Source of the DNA: Pseudomonadota bacterium
GTDB taxonomy: Bacteria; Pseudomonadota; Gammaproteobacteria; Nitrosococcales; Methylophagaceae
DNA length: 64,000 nucleotides
NCBI GenBank assembly: GCA_030576275.1
Contig: JALIBN010000028.1
Span: 6,952 to 70,951, forward strand
Direction of reading: 5' to 3'
Under the pieces are notes generated by a model that saw nothing but the letters and a program-made list of their open reading frames with translations, made no database searches and had not been told where the DNA came from. The position numbers were made by a program, and so were the translations under genes. Positions 55,379 to 64,000 of the stretch are shown piece after piece. Position 1 is the stretch's first letter; each line of letters starts with the position of its first letter.

Positions 55379-56842
55379 CTAAATGGCTTCATCTTTTCTA
55401 TTTAGACAACGCCCTCTCGGCTCATCACCCTCATAGAGCACAATGTCGGAATGAAGGAACTGTGCAGCTTCTGCAGACTCCTTCACTTTGATAGCACTGC
55501 GTTCTAACATTTCTGATTCAAACTCAGTTAATACACTTTCCCTCACACCAGCGTCCCTCCATTGCGATAAGGGCCTGCAGCCTATTGATATCCCACGAGC
55601 CAGCGCCAGCGCATCTAGTAGTGCTTGATTCGCGCCCTGTCCTTTGAATGGACTCATCGGGTGAGCCGCATCTCCGATCAAGGTTACTTTAGCTGCTTTT
55701 TCCAACAATTCTGAAGTGAGTAATGCTCGATCATATACCGGATAACCAGACACCTGTGTAGCCTGAGTGGCGGCTAAAATCTGAGGAACGGGATCGTGCC
55801 ACTGCGTTCTACGGCATGCTTCATCTTTAAGAGATTGAGCACCTTGCTCACTCAACGCTTTCGCCTCGTCTTCTGGCACTGGGAAACTGAGCTGCCACAT
55901 TACCGAGTCTGATGCGTAAGGCATAATGTAGATCCGCTCAATGCCATTTGCAGTTTGAAATACTGTTGCTGAATCCAGCAAATCACTTTCAATACCATCG
56001 AGATCCGCCAAAGGACAAATACCCAAGATCACAATACAACCTAGATAACGCAAAGGGGTAGTATCCTCGCCAATCAGCAAGCTTCGCACCGCACTACGAA
56101 TACCATCTGCTCCCACGACAAGATCTGCTTTGGCGTGCTTCATCTCACCATTTACTTCAAAGCTCAGATCAACACCAACACCTTCAGACTCCTTAAAATA
56201 GACTAACTGATGATCCCACCGTATCGCATCATGTCCGCCAAGTTGTTCAAGCAGCGCTAAACGCAAAGACTGCCGAGCGATATGGACATTAGTACGCTTC
56301 GGAGTTGTTTTTTCACCTGAATGCATCCACTTTCTCATTCCCCATTCACCGACCACTTTACCTGCTGTCGTATGAACCACATGTCTTGTTGAAATCACCC
56401 CTTCTTCTAAGGTGAAAATGCCCAATCCTTCGATCGCTTTACTTGCTTGCTGCAAGGTCAGGCCATAGCCCTGAGATCGAGTATCGAAACCGCTATCGCG
56501 TTCATAAAGTGTAAAAGGGATCCCACGGTGCAAACAAGCCACAGCCAGAGCAACGCCACCTATACCACCACCAATAATAGCAACGTGAGGGTAGTTTTCT
56601 GTATCCGCTACAGGACGACTAGAAGCACGAATTAAGCCAGAGCCAGCACAATTTAAACATAATTCGAGATGACGCTTAGGTGGTACGGGGGCCGTTCCTT
56701 CACCATTAAATTTTTCAAATTCATCCAGTTCCCTCTGGAACTGCAGTCGCACTTTCTTACGAAGGCGCCTGCTTGTTCTGCCAAGGCCCCGACATTTCCG
56801 ACAAATAGTCCAACTACCCGCTTCATTTTCCACTTTTTTCAC
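55379..56842 (-). CDS. FAD-dependent monooxygenase with N-terminal zinc motif
   Basis: 487 residues. The first 75 carry two CxxCxGxG-like units (CRKCRGLGRTSRR; CLNCAGSGLIRA), as in half a DnaJ zinc domain. Then comes a PHBH-fold flavin monooxygenase: GGGIGGVALAVAC, DG motif VVGADGIRSAVR and GDAAHPMSPFKGQGANQALLDA. It hydroxylates an aromatic or similar compound using NAD(P)H; substrate unknown. The start appears to be GTG at 56842 with a weak AAGAAG. The zinc part could bind a partner or nucleic acid; this fusion is unusual. Confidence 0.85.
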   Translation of the reverse strand: MKKVENEAGSWTICRKCRGLGRTSRRLRKKVRLQFQRELDEFEKFNGEGTAPVPPKRHLELCLNCAGSGLIRASSRPVADTENYPHVAIIGGGIGGVALAVACLHRGIPFTLYERDSGFDTRSQGYGLTLQQASKAIEGLGIFTLEEGVISTRHVVHTTAGKVVGEWGMRKWMHSGEKTTPKRTNVHIARQSLRLALLEQLGGHDAIRWDHQLVYFKESEGVGVDLSFEVNGEMKHAKADLVVGADGIRSAVRSLLIGEDTTPLRYLGCIVILGICPLADLDGIESDLLDSATVFQTANGIERIYIMPYASDSVMWQLSFPVPEDEAKALSEQGAQSLKDEACRRTQWHDPVPQILAATQATQVSGYPVYDRALLTSELLEKAAKVTLIGDAAHPMSPFKGQGANQALLDALALARGISIGCRPLSQWRDAGVRESVLTEFESEMLERSAIKVKESAEAAQFLHSDIVLYEGDEPRGRCLNRKDEAI

Positions 56843-57178
56843 TTCTTCTTAATTTAAACTAATTGTGACTCCCTATTTATTAAGTGAAATAGTAGCCGAT
56901 ACATCGGAGGCGAACCTAATAGTAAAATGGTGATGATGCTTTGGTGTACATTTCGTCATCCTCGCGTAGGCGGGAATCCATACACTGAGTATTTAGCCAC
57001 AGTCGTAGGCAAATATTATAGTGCTATTTTAACGCCAAAGGCTAAACCTTCTCTGTATTTACCTTCTTTACAATTAACATAAAAAGCGTAGGCTTGATAA
57101 AGTTATCAAAGAGTTACGTAGTGTTAACTTAGTTAAGCTTCACCTCTATTTTGAGCAACATTATCACGGAGCATTACC
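56843..57178. other. Intergenic stretch with REP-like element
   Basis: Divergent promoters for the monooxygenase and DUF2789 genes. CGTCATCCTCGCGTAGGCGG (from 56953) is the common intergenic palindrome found across many proteobacteria (CGTCATTCCCGCG.AAGCGGGAATCC). Confidence 0.6.
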
Positions 57179-57409
57179 ATGGATACATCTCTGCATACTA
57201 TGCCTAACCTGTTCTTACAGCTTGGTTTGGACAATAATGAACAGGCTATGTCTGACTTTATTAGTCATAATCAGCTTTTTGATAATGAGCCTTTGCAAGA
57301 TGCTCATATTTGGACGCCAGCACAAGCTGCTTTTATTGAAGAATGTTTAGTTGATGACTCGGACTGGGCAGAGGTCGTTGATCAATTAAATGTGCAATTG
57401 CATGGTTAA
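57179..57409 (+). CDS. DUF2789 family protein
   Basis: 76 residues. MDTSLHTMPNLFLQLGLDNN, WTPAQAAFIEECLVDDSDWA and VVDQLNVQLHG match DUF2789. Small, acidic, helical; function unknown. CGGAG precedes the ATG. It is convergent with recJ. Confidence 0.85.
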   Translation: MDTSLHTMPNLFLQLGLDNNEQAMSDFISHNQLFDNEPLQDAHIWTPAQAAFIEECLVDDSDWAEVVDQLNVQLHG

Positions 57410-57774
57410 TCAACAATATCCTCAACTTACAACCAATGTTTGTTTGTTACTCATGCAAGCCTCAAATATTCTAATTAACTTTATTAGGGCTTTTAAGCAC
57501 ATATCGCGCCTAACTTTATATGCGATTGATACCTATGAAAATTATATGCCAACACAGTTATATTTTGCGGTAAAATAGCTTGCTTGCGCACCGACGTAGT
57601 GCGGAATAAATCAGCTTTGGTGCATTCCTAATATAATAACTTTCTGTGTCTATGATTAAGCAATAATCACTTTATTATTCACTCTGTTTTCATATGGATA
57701 TAAAGCGGTCATTTATTAGACATAGATATAAAAACAATAAAACTACGTCCCTATATTTTCATCGAAATGTTAAC
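57410..57774. other. Convergent intergenic stretch with NtrC-like sites
   Basis: GCACCGACGTAGTGC (57588-57602) fits the NtrC consensus GCAC-N7-GTGC, and a TTTGGTGCA half-site is at 57616-57624. No gene start is nearby. No clear terminator was found. Confidence 0.4.
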
Positions 57775-59508
57775 TTATGGTTCAAGTAAATTATCTACTA
57801 GCATTTGTACTGATCGTTGTTGTCTGAAATCATTCACTGCTAGGCGATATCGAATAAGCGCCTTTCCGCCTTTTGCTAACCATGCGGGTTGTAGCTGGCG
57901 AAAGGCCATGGCAGTAACAAGTTGTCCATTACCAGTATCTACTGTTAATCGAAGATGATCTTGTTGTTGTCCAACGGATCTAATTTCGGTTACGGTAAAG
58001 TTACCGTGGAACTGTGGCTCGGAAAATCCTTGACCCCAAGGCGCGACGGTTGGCAATAACTCAGCTAGTTGTAATGAAATGTCATTGCCAGTAAGTTCGC
58101 CATCTGATAATAATTCTGCTTGTAATACTGCTGGATCAATCGTTTGTTGTAATGCCGATAAAAACAATTGTTCAAATTGTGCTAAATCTTCTATAGCAAT
58201 AGTTAAGCCTGCCGCCATTGCATGACCACCAAAACGAGTCAACATGCCTGCAGGTGCTTGATTGGCAACCAGTGCTAATACATCGCGAATGTGCACGCCA
58301 GGAATTGAACGTGCAGAGCCTTTTACTTCACCCTCATTACCTGGAGCAAAAGCGATCACTGGCCGATGTTGACGTTCTTTGATCCGTGATGCCAATAAAC
58401 CAATCACGCCTTGATGCCATTGCTCATCATACAAGCAATAACCTAATGGCGGATTATTCTCGTCAAACGACATACCGGTTAACATTGTTAAAGCATCGGT
58501 TTGCATATCTTGTTCTACAACGCGTCGTTGTATATTGATATCATCCAACACATGTGCGGCAGATAAGGCTTCAACTGGATTATTCATTAATAATGTTTCA
58601 ATCCCCATGCCCATATCTTCCAATCGTCCTGCCGCATTCAAGCGCGGTGCAATTGAAAAGCCCATATCCTGCGAAGCTAGAGTAGGCAGATCACGACCTG
58701 AAACTTCAATCAAGGCATTAATACCAGCACATGCTCTACCAGCCCGAATTCTGGCCAAGCCTAAATTCACTAAGGTTCTATTAAGTTTATCCAAGGGAAC
58801 AACATCGGCTACCGTTCCTAGGGCAACCAGATCTAATAAACTATTTAATTTGGGTTCTTCAATATGTTGTTGTTCAAACCAGTTTTCTGCTCGTAAATAC
58901 TGACGTAAGCCAAGTAGTAAATAAAAACATACCCCGACTCCAGCCATATTTTTGCTCGGAAATTCATCACCATGTTGATTAGGGTTAATAATCGCATCTG
59001 CCTTTGGCAAAACTTCGCCCGGTAGATGATGATCCGTTATCAACACTTTGATGCCACGTGCATGGGCAGCTTCAACACCAGCGATACTGGCAATACCGTT
59101 ATCAACCGTCAGTAATAAATCGGGTTGTTGTTGCTCTGGCACTTCTGCCAATAACTCAGGTGTCAGTCCATAACCATGAACAAAACGATTAGGCACAATA
59201 TAATTTAGGTGTTTAGCGCCCATGGCTTGTAGACCACGGATTGCTACCGCGCAACTAGTCGCACCATCAGTATCAAAATCAGCCACGATCATAATACGCT
59301 GTTGAGCCATAACGGCCTTAGCCAACAATGTAACTGCCTCTTCCATGCCTAACATTAATGAAGGTTTAGGTAGTTCATTGAGTGAATAACTCAAGTCTGC
59401 TTCTGCTTTAATACCTCGCGCAGCCAGCACGCGCCGTATACTGTCTGGCCATATTACGGGTAAGTTTTCCCAACCTGAAGCGTTACGTTGAATTATTTTT
59501 TCAGTCAT
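57775..59508 (-). CDS. recJ: Single-strand DNA exonuclease RecJ
   Basis: 577 residues. DHH motifs are MIVADFDTDGATSCAVAI, LTVDNGIAS and LITDHHLPGE; the DHHA1 part has RFGGHAMAAGL, and an OB domain ends the protein. It degrades 5' single strands in recombination and mismatch repair. The ATG at 59508 overlaps the stop of the mutase-like gene (TAATG), so they are coupled; an in-frame ATG 6 codons earlier is unlikely. Confidence 0.95.
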   Translation of the reverse strand: MTEKIIQRNASGWENLPVIWPDSIRRVLAARGIKAEADLSYSLNELPKPSLMLGMEEAVTLLAKAVMAQQRIMIVADFDTDGATSCAVAIRGLQAMGAKHLNYIVPNRFVHGYGLTPELLAEVPEQQQPDLLLTVDNGIASIAGVEAAHARGIKVLITDHHLPGEVLPKADAIINPNQHGDEFPSKNMAGVGVCFYLLLGLRQYLRAENWFEQQHIEEPKLNSLLDLVALGTVADVVPLDKLNRTLVNLGLARIRAGRACAGINALIEVSGRDLPTLASQDMGFSIAPRLNAAGRLEDMGMGIETLLMNNPVEALSAAHVLDDINIQRRVVEQDMQTDALTMLTGMSFDENNPPLGYCLYDEQWHQGVIGLLASRIKERQHRPVIAFAPGNEGEVKGSARSIPGVHIRDVLALVANQAPAGMLTRFGGHAMAAGLTIAIEDLAQFEQLFLSALQQTIDPAVLQAELLSDGELTGNDISLQLAELLPTVAPWGQGFSEPQFHGNFTVTEIRSVGQQQDHLRLTVDTGNGQLVTAMAFRQLQPAWLAKGGKALIRYRLAVNDFRQQRSVQMLVDNLLEP

Positions 59509-60455
59509 TATTTCCAAAATTTCCAAGCGTCGAGGGGAGTTAAAAAATACTGGCCATGCTCAGGTATTTGCAGTGTTATTTTTGATATTTTTCTATTCTT
59601 TAACTGCTGCCAAAGTGTCTGCAGACTATTGTCATCAAATTGCTGTAGTTGCTCTTGCCAGTCAGCTTCAAGATCAAGTTCATCTACCACCCACAAATAC
59701 TTACCGGTGTTTGATGCGTTAAATGAGCTACCCGACCAATCTTGTTTATCATTCAGTTTAACACCAGACTGCTTGGTTAATTGATTAAGAAGTCGACCAT
59801 TACCTTGCACTTGTCGCCATGCATTTTTTTTGGCGATAAATGTACCTGCGCCCCAAAACCAAACACTATTAATCGGTAATTTGCCTGCTGCAATTCGTTG
59901 TTGATTAATATCCGCATCAAAAAGTTGCATTTGGATTTCATTCCATAAGCGTATCCATGCTCTTTGATCCGAACCTTGTGGCAAATGAGTATCAACCCCC
60001 TTGCCGCTAACCTCAGGCAAGGCTGTGAAGGTTAGTTTAGGCATATCTGCTAATGCTAATAGCCAGCTGTCTGATTCTAGGGGAAATAGTTTGCCATTAA
60101 ATTCTTCCAATAGCGGTTGAATCTCAGCTATCAGAGCGGTACTTTCTTCTTTTGTTATATCTAAATCATCAGAAAATAGCAGTAAACGGTCACGATCAGG
60201 ATGTAAATAACAAGGATCGGCTTTGATTATCTGCTGTTCGGAATTAATCAAACTCGCGACAGGTAAATCCGTATCAGTGAGTGGTGTTTGGCTAAAGTGA
60301 TTGAATAATAAACGTGCTGAGCCATTTGTGTCAGCTACAAACTGTGCTTTTTTAATTATTTTGGCTAAAACCGATGGAATGCTACCCGCATTAATCTGTT
60401 GTCCGACTATTCTGGCTAGCCCTTGCCAGACAATGGTTAACTCGGTTTTAGCCAC
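59508..60455 (-). CDS. RPFE/phosphoglycerate-mutase-annotated conserved protein
   Basis: 315 residues with a GTG start 3 bp after hda. It matches the conserved protein next to recJ in many gammaproteobacteria, annotated as a phosphoglycerate mutase or RPFE-like regulatory protein (LLFSDDLDITKEE, CYLHPDRDRLLLF, RLWNEIQMQLFD, SVWFWGAG). The mutase annotation is doubtful as no mutase motif is seen. Function unknown; position suggests a link to DNA repair or cofactor supply. Confidence 0.7.
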   Translation of the reverse strand: MAKTELTIVWQGLARIVGQQINAGSIPSVLAKIIKKAQFVADTNGSARLLFNHFSQTPLTDTDLPVASLINSEQQIIKADPCYLHPDRDRLLLFSDDLDITKEESTALIAEIQPLLEEFNGKLFPLESDSWLLALADMPKLTFTALPEVSGKGVDTHLPQGSDQRAWIRLWNEIQMQLFDADINQQRIAAGKLPINSVWFWGAGTFIAKKNAWRQVQGNGRLLNQLTKQSGVKLNDKQDWSGSSFNASNTGKYLWVVDELDLEADWQEQLQQFDDNSLQTLWQQLKNRKISKITLQIPEHGQYFLTPLDAWKFWK

Positions 60456-60458
60456 GCT

Positions 60459-61163
60459 TTACTTCAGCGCTTGACGAACAAAGGGTATGGTTAACCTACG
60501 TTTTGCAGCCATCGACGCTTTATCAAGATCACGTAATAAGTCCATCAATACATGTATGTCGCGACTGTGATGACGCAATAAGTATTGTGCGACTTCATTG
60601 GGTAAATCCAGACCACGTACTTGTGCTTGGACAATTAAAGCTTGTTGTTTGGCTTCATCATCTAAAATTTCTAATTGATAAATTAAGCCCGTTGCCAAAC
60701 GCGAGCGTAAATCAGCAAGCTGAATTTTTATGGTCGCAGGATTATGGCTAGAAGCGATTAGTAATTTACAGCCAGTCAGTTGTAATCGATTAAAACAATG
60801 AAAGATGGCCTCTTCCCATTCAGCTATACCGACAATGGCTTCCAACTCATCAAGACACAATAAATCTAATTGCTCTAACGATTGCAACAGTTCCGGAGAA
60901 CTCGATGCCACTAATTCAGCTAAGGGCAAATAAACGATTCGTTTACCCGCTTGTTGTGTCTGAATCTGATCTATTATGGCCATTAATAAATGTGATTTAC
61001 CGGAAGCTTTGTCACCCCATAAATACAGAAAGTCGAGTGTTGTCAGTTCGCAAAAGGCAAGTAATGCCTGTTTTACTTCTGCTTGGCTAAAATAAAAGTT
61101 ATCAAGTCGATAAACTTCTTGTGGGTTCAAACGCAAGGGTAATTGCGTGGCTGATTTTTGCAT
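60459..61163 (-). CDS. hda: DnaA inactivator Hda
   Basis: 234 residues, an AAA+ ATPase domain like DnaA domain III: a clamp-binding-like QLPLRL at the N-terminus, Walker A LWGDKASGKSHLL, Walker B LLCLDELEAIVG and the arginine-finger region DLRSRLATGLIYQLE. It promotes ATP hydrolysis by DnaA at the sliding clamp and stops over-initiation. It follows perM by 9 bp. Confidence 0.9.
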   Translation of the reverse strand: MQKSATQLPLRLNPQEVYRLDNFYFSQAEVKQALLAFCELTTLDFLYLWGDKASGKSHLLMAIIDQIQTQQAGKRIVYLPLAELVASSSPELLQSLEQLDLLCLDELEAIVGIAEWEEAIFHCFNRLQLTGCKLLIASSHNPATIKIQLADLRSRLATGLIYQLEILDDEAKQQALIVQAQVRGLDLPNEVAQYLLRHHSRDIHVLMDLLRDLDKASMAAKRRLTIPFVRQALK

Positions 61164-61172
61164 TATGAGGTC

Positions 61173-62222
61173 TTATGAATAAATCTGGCTAGTAAGATAA
61201 CGGCGATGTGCATAGCGTAAAAGCACCATGATAACAGCTGCAACTGGCAGCGCTAATAATACACCGGCGAAACCAAATAGTTGGCCACCAGCTAATACAG
61301 AAAAAATGACCGCGACAGGATGTAGACCAATACGCTCACCAACAAAACGAGGTGTCAGCACAACACTCTCTATCACTTGAGCCACACCAAATACCACTAC
61401 AACCATTACGATGGGTAACCACTCGTGAAACTGGAAAAAAGCGGCCAGTCCTGCTAAACCAATACCTACAATTAAGCCTAAATAAGGCACAAAGCTCACT
61501 ACGCCGGCAACAATACCAACCAGTAATGATAATTCCAAACCTATCATTGCCAAGCCGATGGTATAGATAGTTGAAAGTGCAAACATGACCATCAACTGAC
61601 CGCGAATAAAGGCGGCTAACATATCATCACATTCTAAGGTTAGTTCAATAAATTTTGCAGCATGGCGACGAGGTAATAATTCTCTAAATCGTGCGATTAT
61701 CAAATCCCAATCACGTAATAAATAGAAGGTAACCACCGGCACTAAAATAAGATTAGCTAGCCATTGCAACACAGCAACACCAGAGCCCGTAATATAACTA
61801 AATACACCGCCAGCAATCTGGCCGACTTCAGACCAGTATTTTGTTAAAGCTTGTTTAATTGTATTGATGTCAAAAGAATCTACCGGTAATCCTATTGAAT
61901 TCAGCCATGGCACTACCGTTGATTGAAACACAGATAGATAATCCGGCAATCGTTTAAATAAGGCACCAATTTGAGCTGATAACAGCGGTAAGATCACCAG
62001 TAATAATAATAAAGCCACTAAAAATAGAACCGCAAAGACGATGGATACCGATAACGTCCGTGATAATTTTTTAGCTTCCAACTTATCAACAATCGGATCT
62101 GCCAAATAGGCGAGCAGTGCAGACAAGAAAAACGGCATCAATACGGGGCTAAGTTGATAAAATAACCAGCCAGCGACTACCGTAGAAATCATTAATAATA
62201 ATTTATTACTGTCCGTCATCAT
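61173..62222 (-). CDS. perM: AI-2E family transporter PerM
   Basis: About 349 residues and eight membrane helices; family motifs are LSPVLMPFFLSALLAYLADP, GVVSFVPYLGLIVGIGLAG and the end VLTPRFVGERIGLHPVAVIF. Its role in gammaproteobacteria (PerM/YdiK) is unclear. AAGGAACA precedes the ATG at 62222, which overlaps the CDP-alcohol gene stop by 4 bp. Confidence 0.85.
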   Translation of the reverse strand: MMTDSNKLLLMISTVVAGWLFYQLSPVLMPFFLSALLAYLADPIVDKLEAKKLSRTLSVSIVFAVLFLVALLLLLVILPLLSAQIGALFKRLPDYLSVFQSTVVPWLNSIGLPVDSFDINTIKQALTKYWSEVGQIAGGVFSYITGSGVAVLQWLANLILVPVVTFYLLRDWDLIIARFRELLPRRHAAKFIELTLECDDMLAAFIRGQLMVMFALSTIYTIGLAMIGLELSLLVGIVAGVVSFVPYLGLIVGIGLAGLAAFFQFHEWLPIVMVVVVFGVAQVIESVVLTPRFVGERIGLHPVAVIFSVLAGGQLFGFAGVLLALPVAAVIMVLLRYAHRRYLTSQIYS

Positions 62223-62773
62223 TGTTCCTTGCTTGTCTTCCATGCACGAAGTCCCCAAACAATCAGGTATTCGCCACCACTATTTATGATACTGCCCACA
62301 ACTAGCCATGTCATTATTGTTATCCAATATTGAGCACCAAATAGAACTTGTTGATGAAACATAACGAGCAATACTAGGCTAATCTGCAAGGCTGTATTGA
62401 TCTTGCTACTCCACAAGGGCAACAGTTCAAATTTCCCTACGATATAGTGATAAGCCAATGCACCGACTACGATTAATACATCGCGGCCTAACACCAGCCA
62501 TAATAACCAATAAGGCAATAAATCTAACCATGTTAAGGCGGCAAAACTAGCCACTAGTAACAGTTTATCTGCCAAAGGATCCAGTATAGAACCTAGACGT
62601 GATTCCCAATGATAATGTTTGGCGAGAAAACCATCTAATGCATCTGAAAATCCAGCCATAGCAAATAGCACTAACGCTGTAAAAAAATCAGCTGTCATCA
62701 AAGCCCAAACAACGGGAATGACAAGAATAATTCTTAATAAAGATATCAGATTGGGGATATGGCTCCGATTCAA
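62219..62773 (-). CDS. CDP-alcohol phosphatidyltransferase (PgsA-like)
   Basis: 184 residues. The CDP-OH-P catalytic motif is SDALDGFLAKHYHWESRLGS followed by ILDPLADK (the second residue pair Lys replaces the usual Arg). It transfers a phosphatidyl group from CDP-diacylglycerol to glycerol-phosphate or another alcohol. The start is a TTG that overlaps the DUF2066 stop (TTGA), so expression depends on coupling. The gene order perM-pgsA-like-DUF2066-purM is conserved. Confidence 0.85.
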   Translation of the reverse strand: MNRSHIPNLISLLRIILVIPVVWALMTADFFTALVLFAMAGFSDALDGFLAKHYHWESRLGSILDPLADKLLLVASFAALTWLDLLPYWLLWLVLGRDVLIVVGALAYHYIVGKFELLPLWSSKINTALQISLVLLVMFHQQVLFGAQYWITIMTWLVVGSIINSGGEYLIVWGLRAWKTSKEQ

Positions 62774-63822
62774 GGTAGTAACCGGTAACGCATTACATCT
62801 GTAGTGCCGTCACCACCCTCTTCTTCTATGATATGTTCGATAGCTAATGTACGTGTAAAGACCGATTTATCACCCTTGATCTGCATGGTAACAATCAGCT
62901 TATCATCTTCTAATGTGACCATTTTAAGCTCCGAAACATACTGCAAATTAGCTAAATAGGCCATGGTGCGTGAATAGTCAGCATAGTCTCTTACATTATT
63001 GATCTCTAAGGCTGATAACTCATGATTTTGACTAGTAACAACTTGGGTAAAATTTCTAGCCAACCTATCCGTAAATTCATCAATCCCTGCTTGTAGACTG
63101 GTTCTTATCTCGCCTTTTGATTGCCATTGTTCAGTGGCCCCATTAATTATCGACTCCCAACCGATTTGCACGACATCGTTAGTTAAAACAGTAACACGCG
63201 CCAATAAAATAATTTTAGCACCATAACGCTGTGAGGCTTGCACAATAGGACCGGTCAATCCAGACAAAAGATCATCAGCACTTATTTGGCTTTGATCTTG
63301 TAAATCCATTATCGGCAATAAAATTGGCAATCCACGTCGAGCAGCAGTTTTTTCTAATGTTTTGGTATAAATTGTATCTTCATCATCTGCGGCTACAATC
63401 CGACGAGTTTGTCCGTTGTCGATGGCCAACCAGACCATTACATCTGGTCGTGATTTAGACCAAATAGGTAAACCATTATTTGTCAGCGCTTGATTAACCC
63501 CCGACTCATTAAATGAGAGTAATAAAGCAAGCTTGTCGGACTGCGTTAAATCGTCATCCATTTCGGTCAAACGAAGATATTGAGTTTGCTGAATGAGTGC
63601 CCCTACTTCTGACAATATCTGCGTCAAATCAGCCGCATTTAAGACCGTGCGGTCGCCAACAACCTTAAGCAACACCTGACGTAATATGTCTGGAGAAACA
63701 CGCTCTCGCTCCTGCTCTTGTTGATTAGCAACGGCGAGCTGTGATTGATATATATCTGCAAGCTCAGTGGCAAAACTGCTAGTTGCAGACAATGATAGTA
63801 CAATTAAGATAATTTTATGCAT
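62770..63822 (-). CDS. DUF2066 exported protein
   Basis: 350 residues with a signal peptide (ILIVLSLSATSSFA) and the family's conserved blocks: VSPDILRQVLLKVVGDRTVL, KLALLLSFNESGVNQAL, SRPDVMVWLAIDNG and ILLARVTVL. Function is unknown. It is the first gene of the leftward operon and diverges from purM with a 124-bp spacer containing a 9-bp inverted repeat. Confidence 0.85.
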   Translation of the reverse strand: MHKIILIVLSLSATSSFATELADIYQSQLAVANQQEQERERVSPDILRQVLLKVVGDRTVLNAADLTQILSEVGALIQQTQYLRLTEMDDDLTQSDKLALLLSFNESGVNQALTNNGLPIWSKSRPDVMVWLAIDNGQTRRIVAADDEDTIYTKTLEKTAARRGLPILLPIMDLQDQSQISADDLLSGLTGPIVQASQRYGAKIILLARVTVLTNDVVQIGWESIINGATEQWQSKGEIRTSLQAGIDEFTDRLARNFTQVVTSQNHELSALEINNVRDYADYSRTMAYLANLQYVSELKMVTLEDDKLIVTMQIKGDKSVFTRTLAIEHIIEEEGGDGTTDVMRYRLLP

Positions 63823-63882
63823 TGTGGTATTCTATCACGCTGTTTTTACTGGCGTGAATGCCGTTTTATTTATTTTAAAGCT

Positions 63883-63920
63883 TTGCTCGAAAGATCAGCG
63901 CAAGAAAATGCTTCGAGCAA
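63883..63920. repeat. 9-bp inverted repeat in the DUF2066-purM spacer
   Basis: TTGCTCGAA (63883-63891) is the exact reverse complement of TTCGAGCAA (63912-63920). Possibly a regulatory stem-loop in the purM leader. Confidence 0.5.
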
Positions 63921-63946
63921 TGTGACCAATCCTCAGGAACTGACAT

Positions 63947-64000
63947 ATGACAAACTCGGCCGACACAAATACTTCAGCCACTACATCACTGAGCTATCGC
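63947..64000 (+). CDS. purM: PurM N-terminus (cut by window end)
   Basis: First 18 codons only. The TSLSYR stretch matches the start of phosphoribosylformylglycinamidine cyclo-ligase (usually SLSYRDAGVDIDAG), and the position next to DUF2066 is conserved. CAGGAAC is upstream of the ATG. It makes aminoimidazole ribonucleotide in purine synthesis. Confidence 0.75.
   Translation, partial: MTNSADTNTSATTSLSYR

Overview
The window looks like chromosome of an AT-rich gammaproteobacterium. This rests on the ssrA-smpB, ratA-rnfH and recJ/hda/perM/pgsA-like/DUF2066/purM neighbourhoods, yacL (UPF0231), rsuA and DUF2789/DUF2986 small genes. A free-standing pqqA peptide gene and a delta-carbonic anhydrase next to an SbtA bicarbonate transporter point to a marine or brackish methylotroph or chemolithoautotroph. 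The sequence does not settle genus or metabolism.

Layout. 0-5.6 kb: an oxalate/formate-type MFS transporter, then a sensor kinase and a sigma54-dependent NtrC-class regulator on the same strand. The transporter has a good -24/-12 sigma54 promoter and two dyad sites upstream, so the three genes read as a complete substrate-sensing uptake circuit. 5.6-14.5 kb: a gene-poor, decayed accessory region ending at the 3' end of tmRNA. It holds a P4-type integrase stub beside tmRNA, IS30 remnants, a katG remnant, a broken rnd, an orphan pqqA, a methyltransferase gene with gene-cassette-like ends, short tandem repeats, and a repeat pair of which one copy carries an insertion. 14.5-23 kb: core genes (tmRNA, smpB, NSS transporter, ratA, rnfH), an orphan peptide-type permease overlapping DUF455, a TauE/rhodanese/periplasmic-protein group and a PfkB kinase.

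23.5-27.3 kb: a light-related operon (SDR, cryptochrome/photolyase interrupted by one extra G, iron-sulfur (6-4)-type photolyase). 28.4-33.4 kb: rsuA, yacL, then an inorganic-carbon cluster in which an NhaR-like LysR regulator diverges from delta-carbonic anhydrase and sbtA. 33.5-37 kb: ABC exporter and CstA. 37.4-39 kb: an IS110-family element with a (CATATC)9 microsatellite just upstream of its transposase.

39-44.6 kb: ADP-ribosylglycohydrolase, a His-rich/HupE-UreJ metal-linked group, a possible small RNA or leader, and two stress-type genes. 44.7-54 kb: a CHASE3-PAS-GGDEF-EAL protein whose EAL part is knocked out of frame by a 4-bp duplication, an ABC exporter, haloacid dehalogenase, TerC, a CDF transporter and O-acetylhomoserine sulfhydrylase. 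54-64 kb: MYG1, a monooxygenase with a DnaJ-like zinc motif, and the tightly overlapping DUF2066-pgsA-like-perM-hda-mutase-recJ operon diverging from purM, which runs off the window.

The strongest candidates for new biology are the delta-CA/SbtA/NhaR-like cluster, the sigma54-controlled OFA transporter circuit, the orphan pqqA, the IS110 leader and the HupE-UreJ group.
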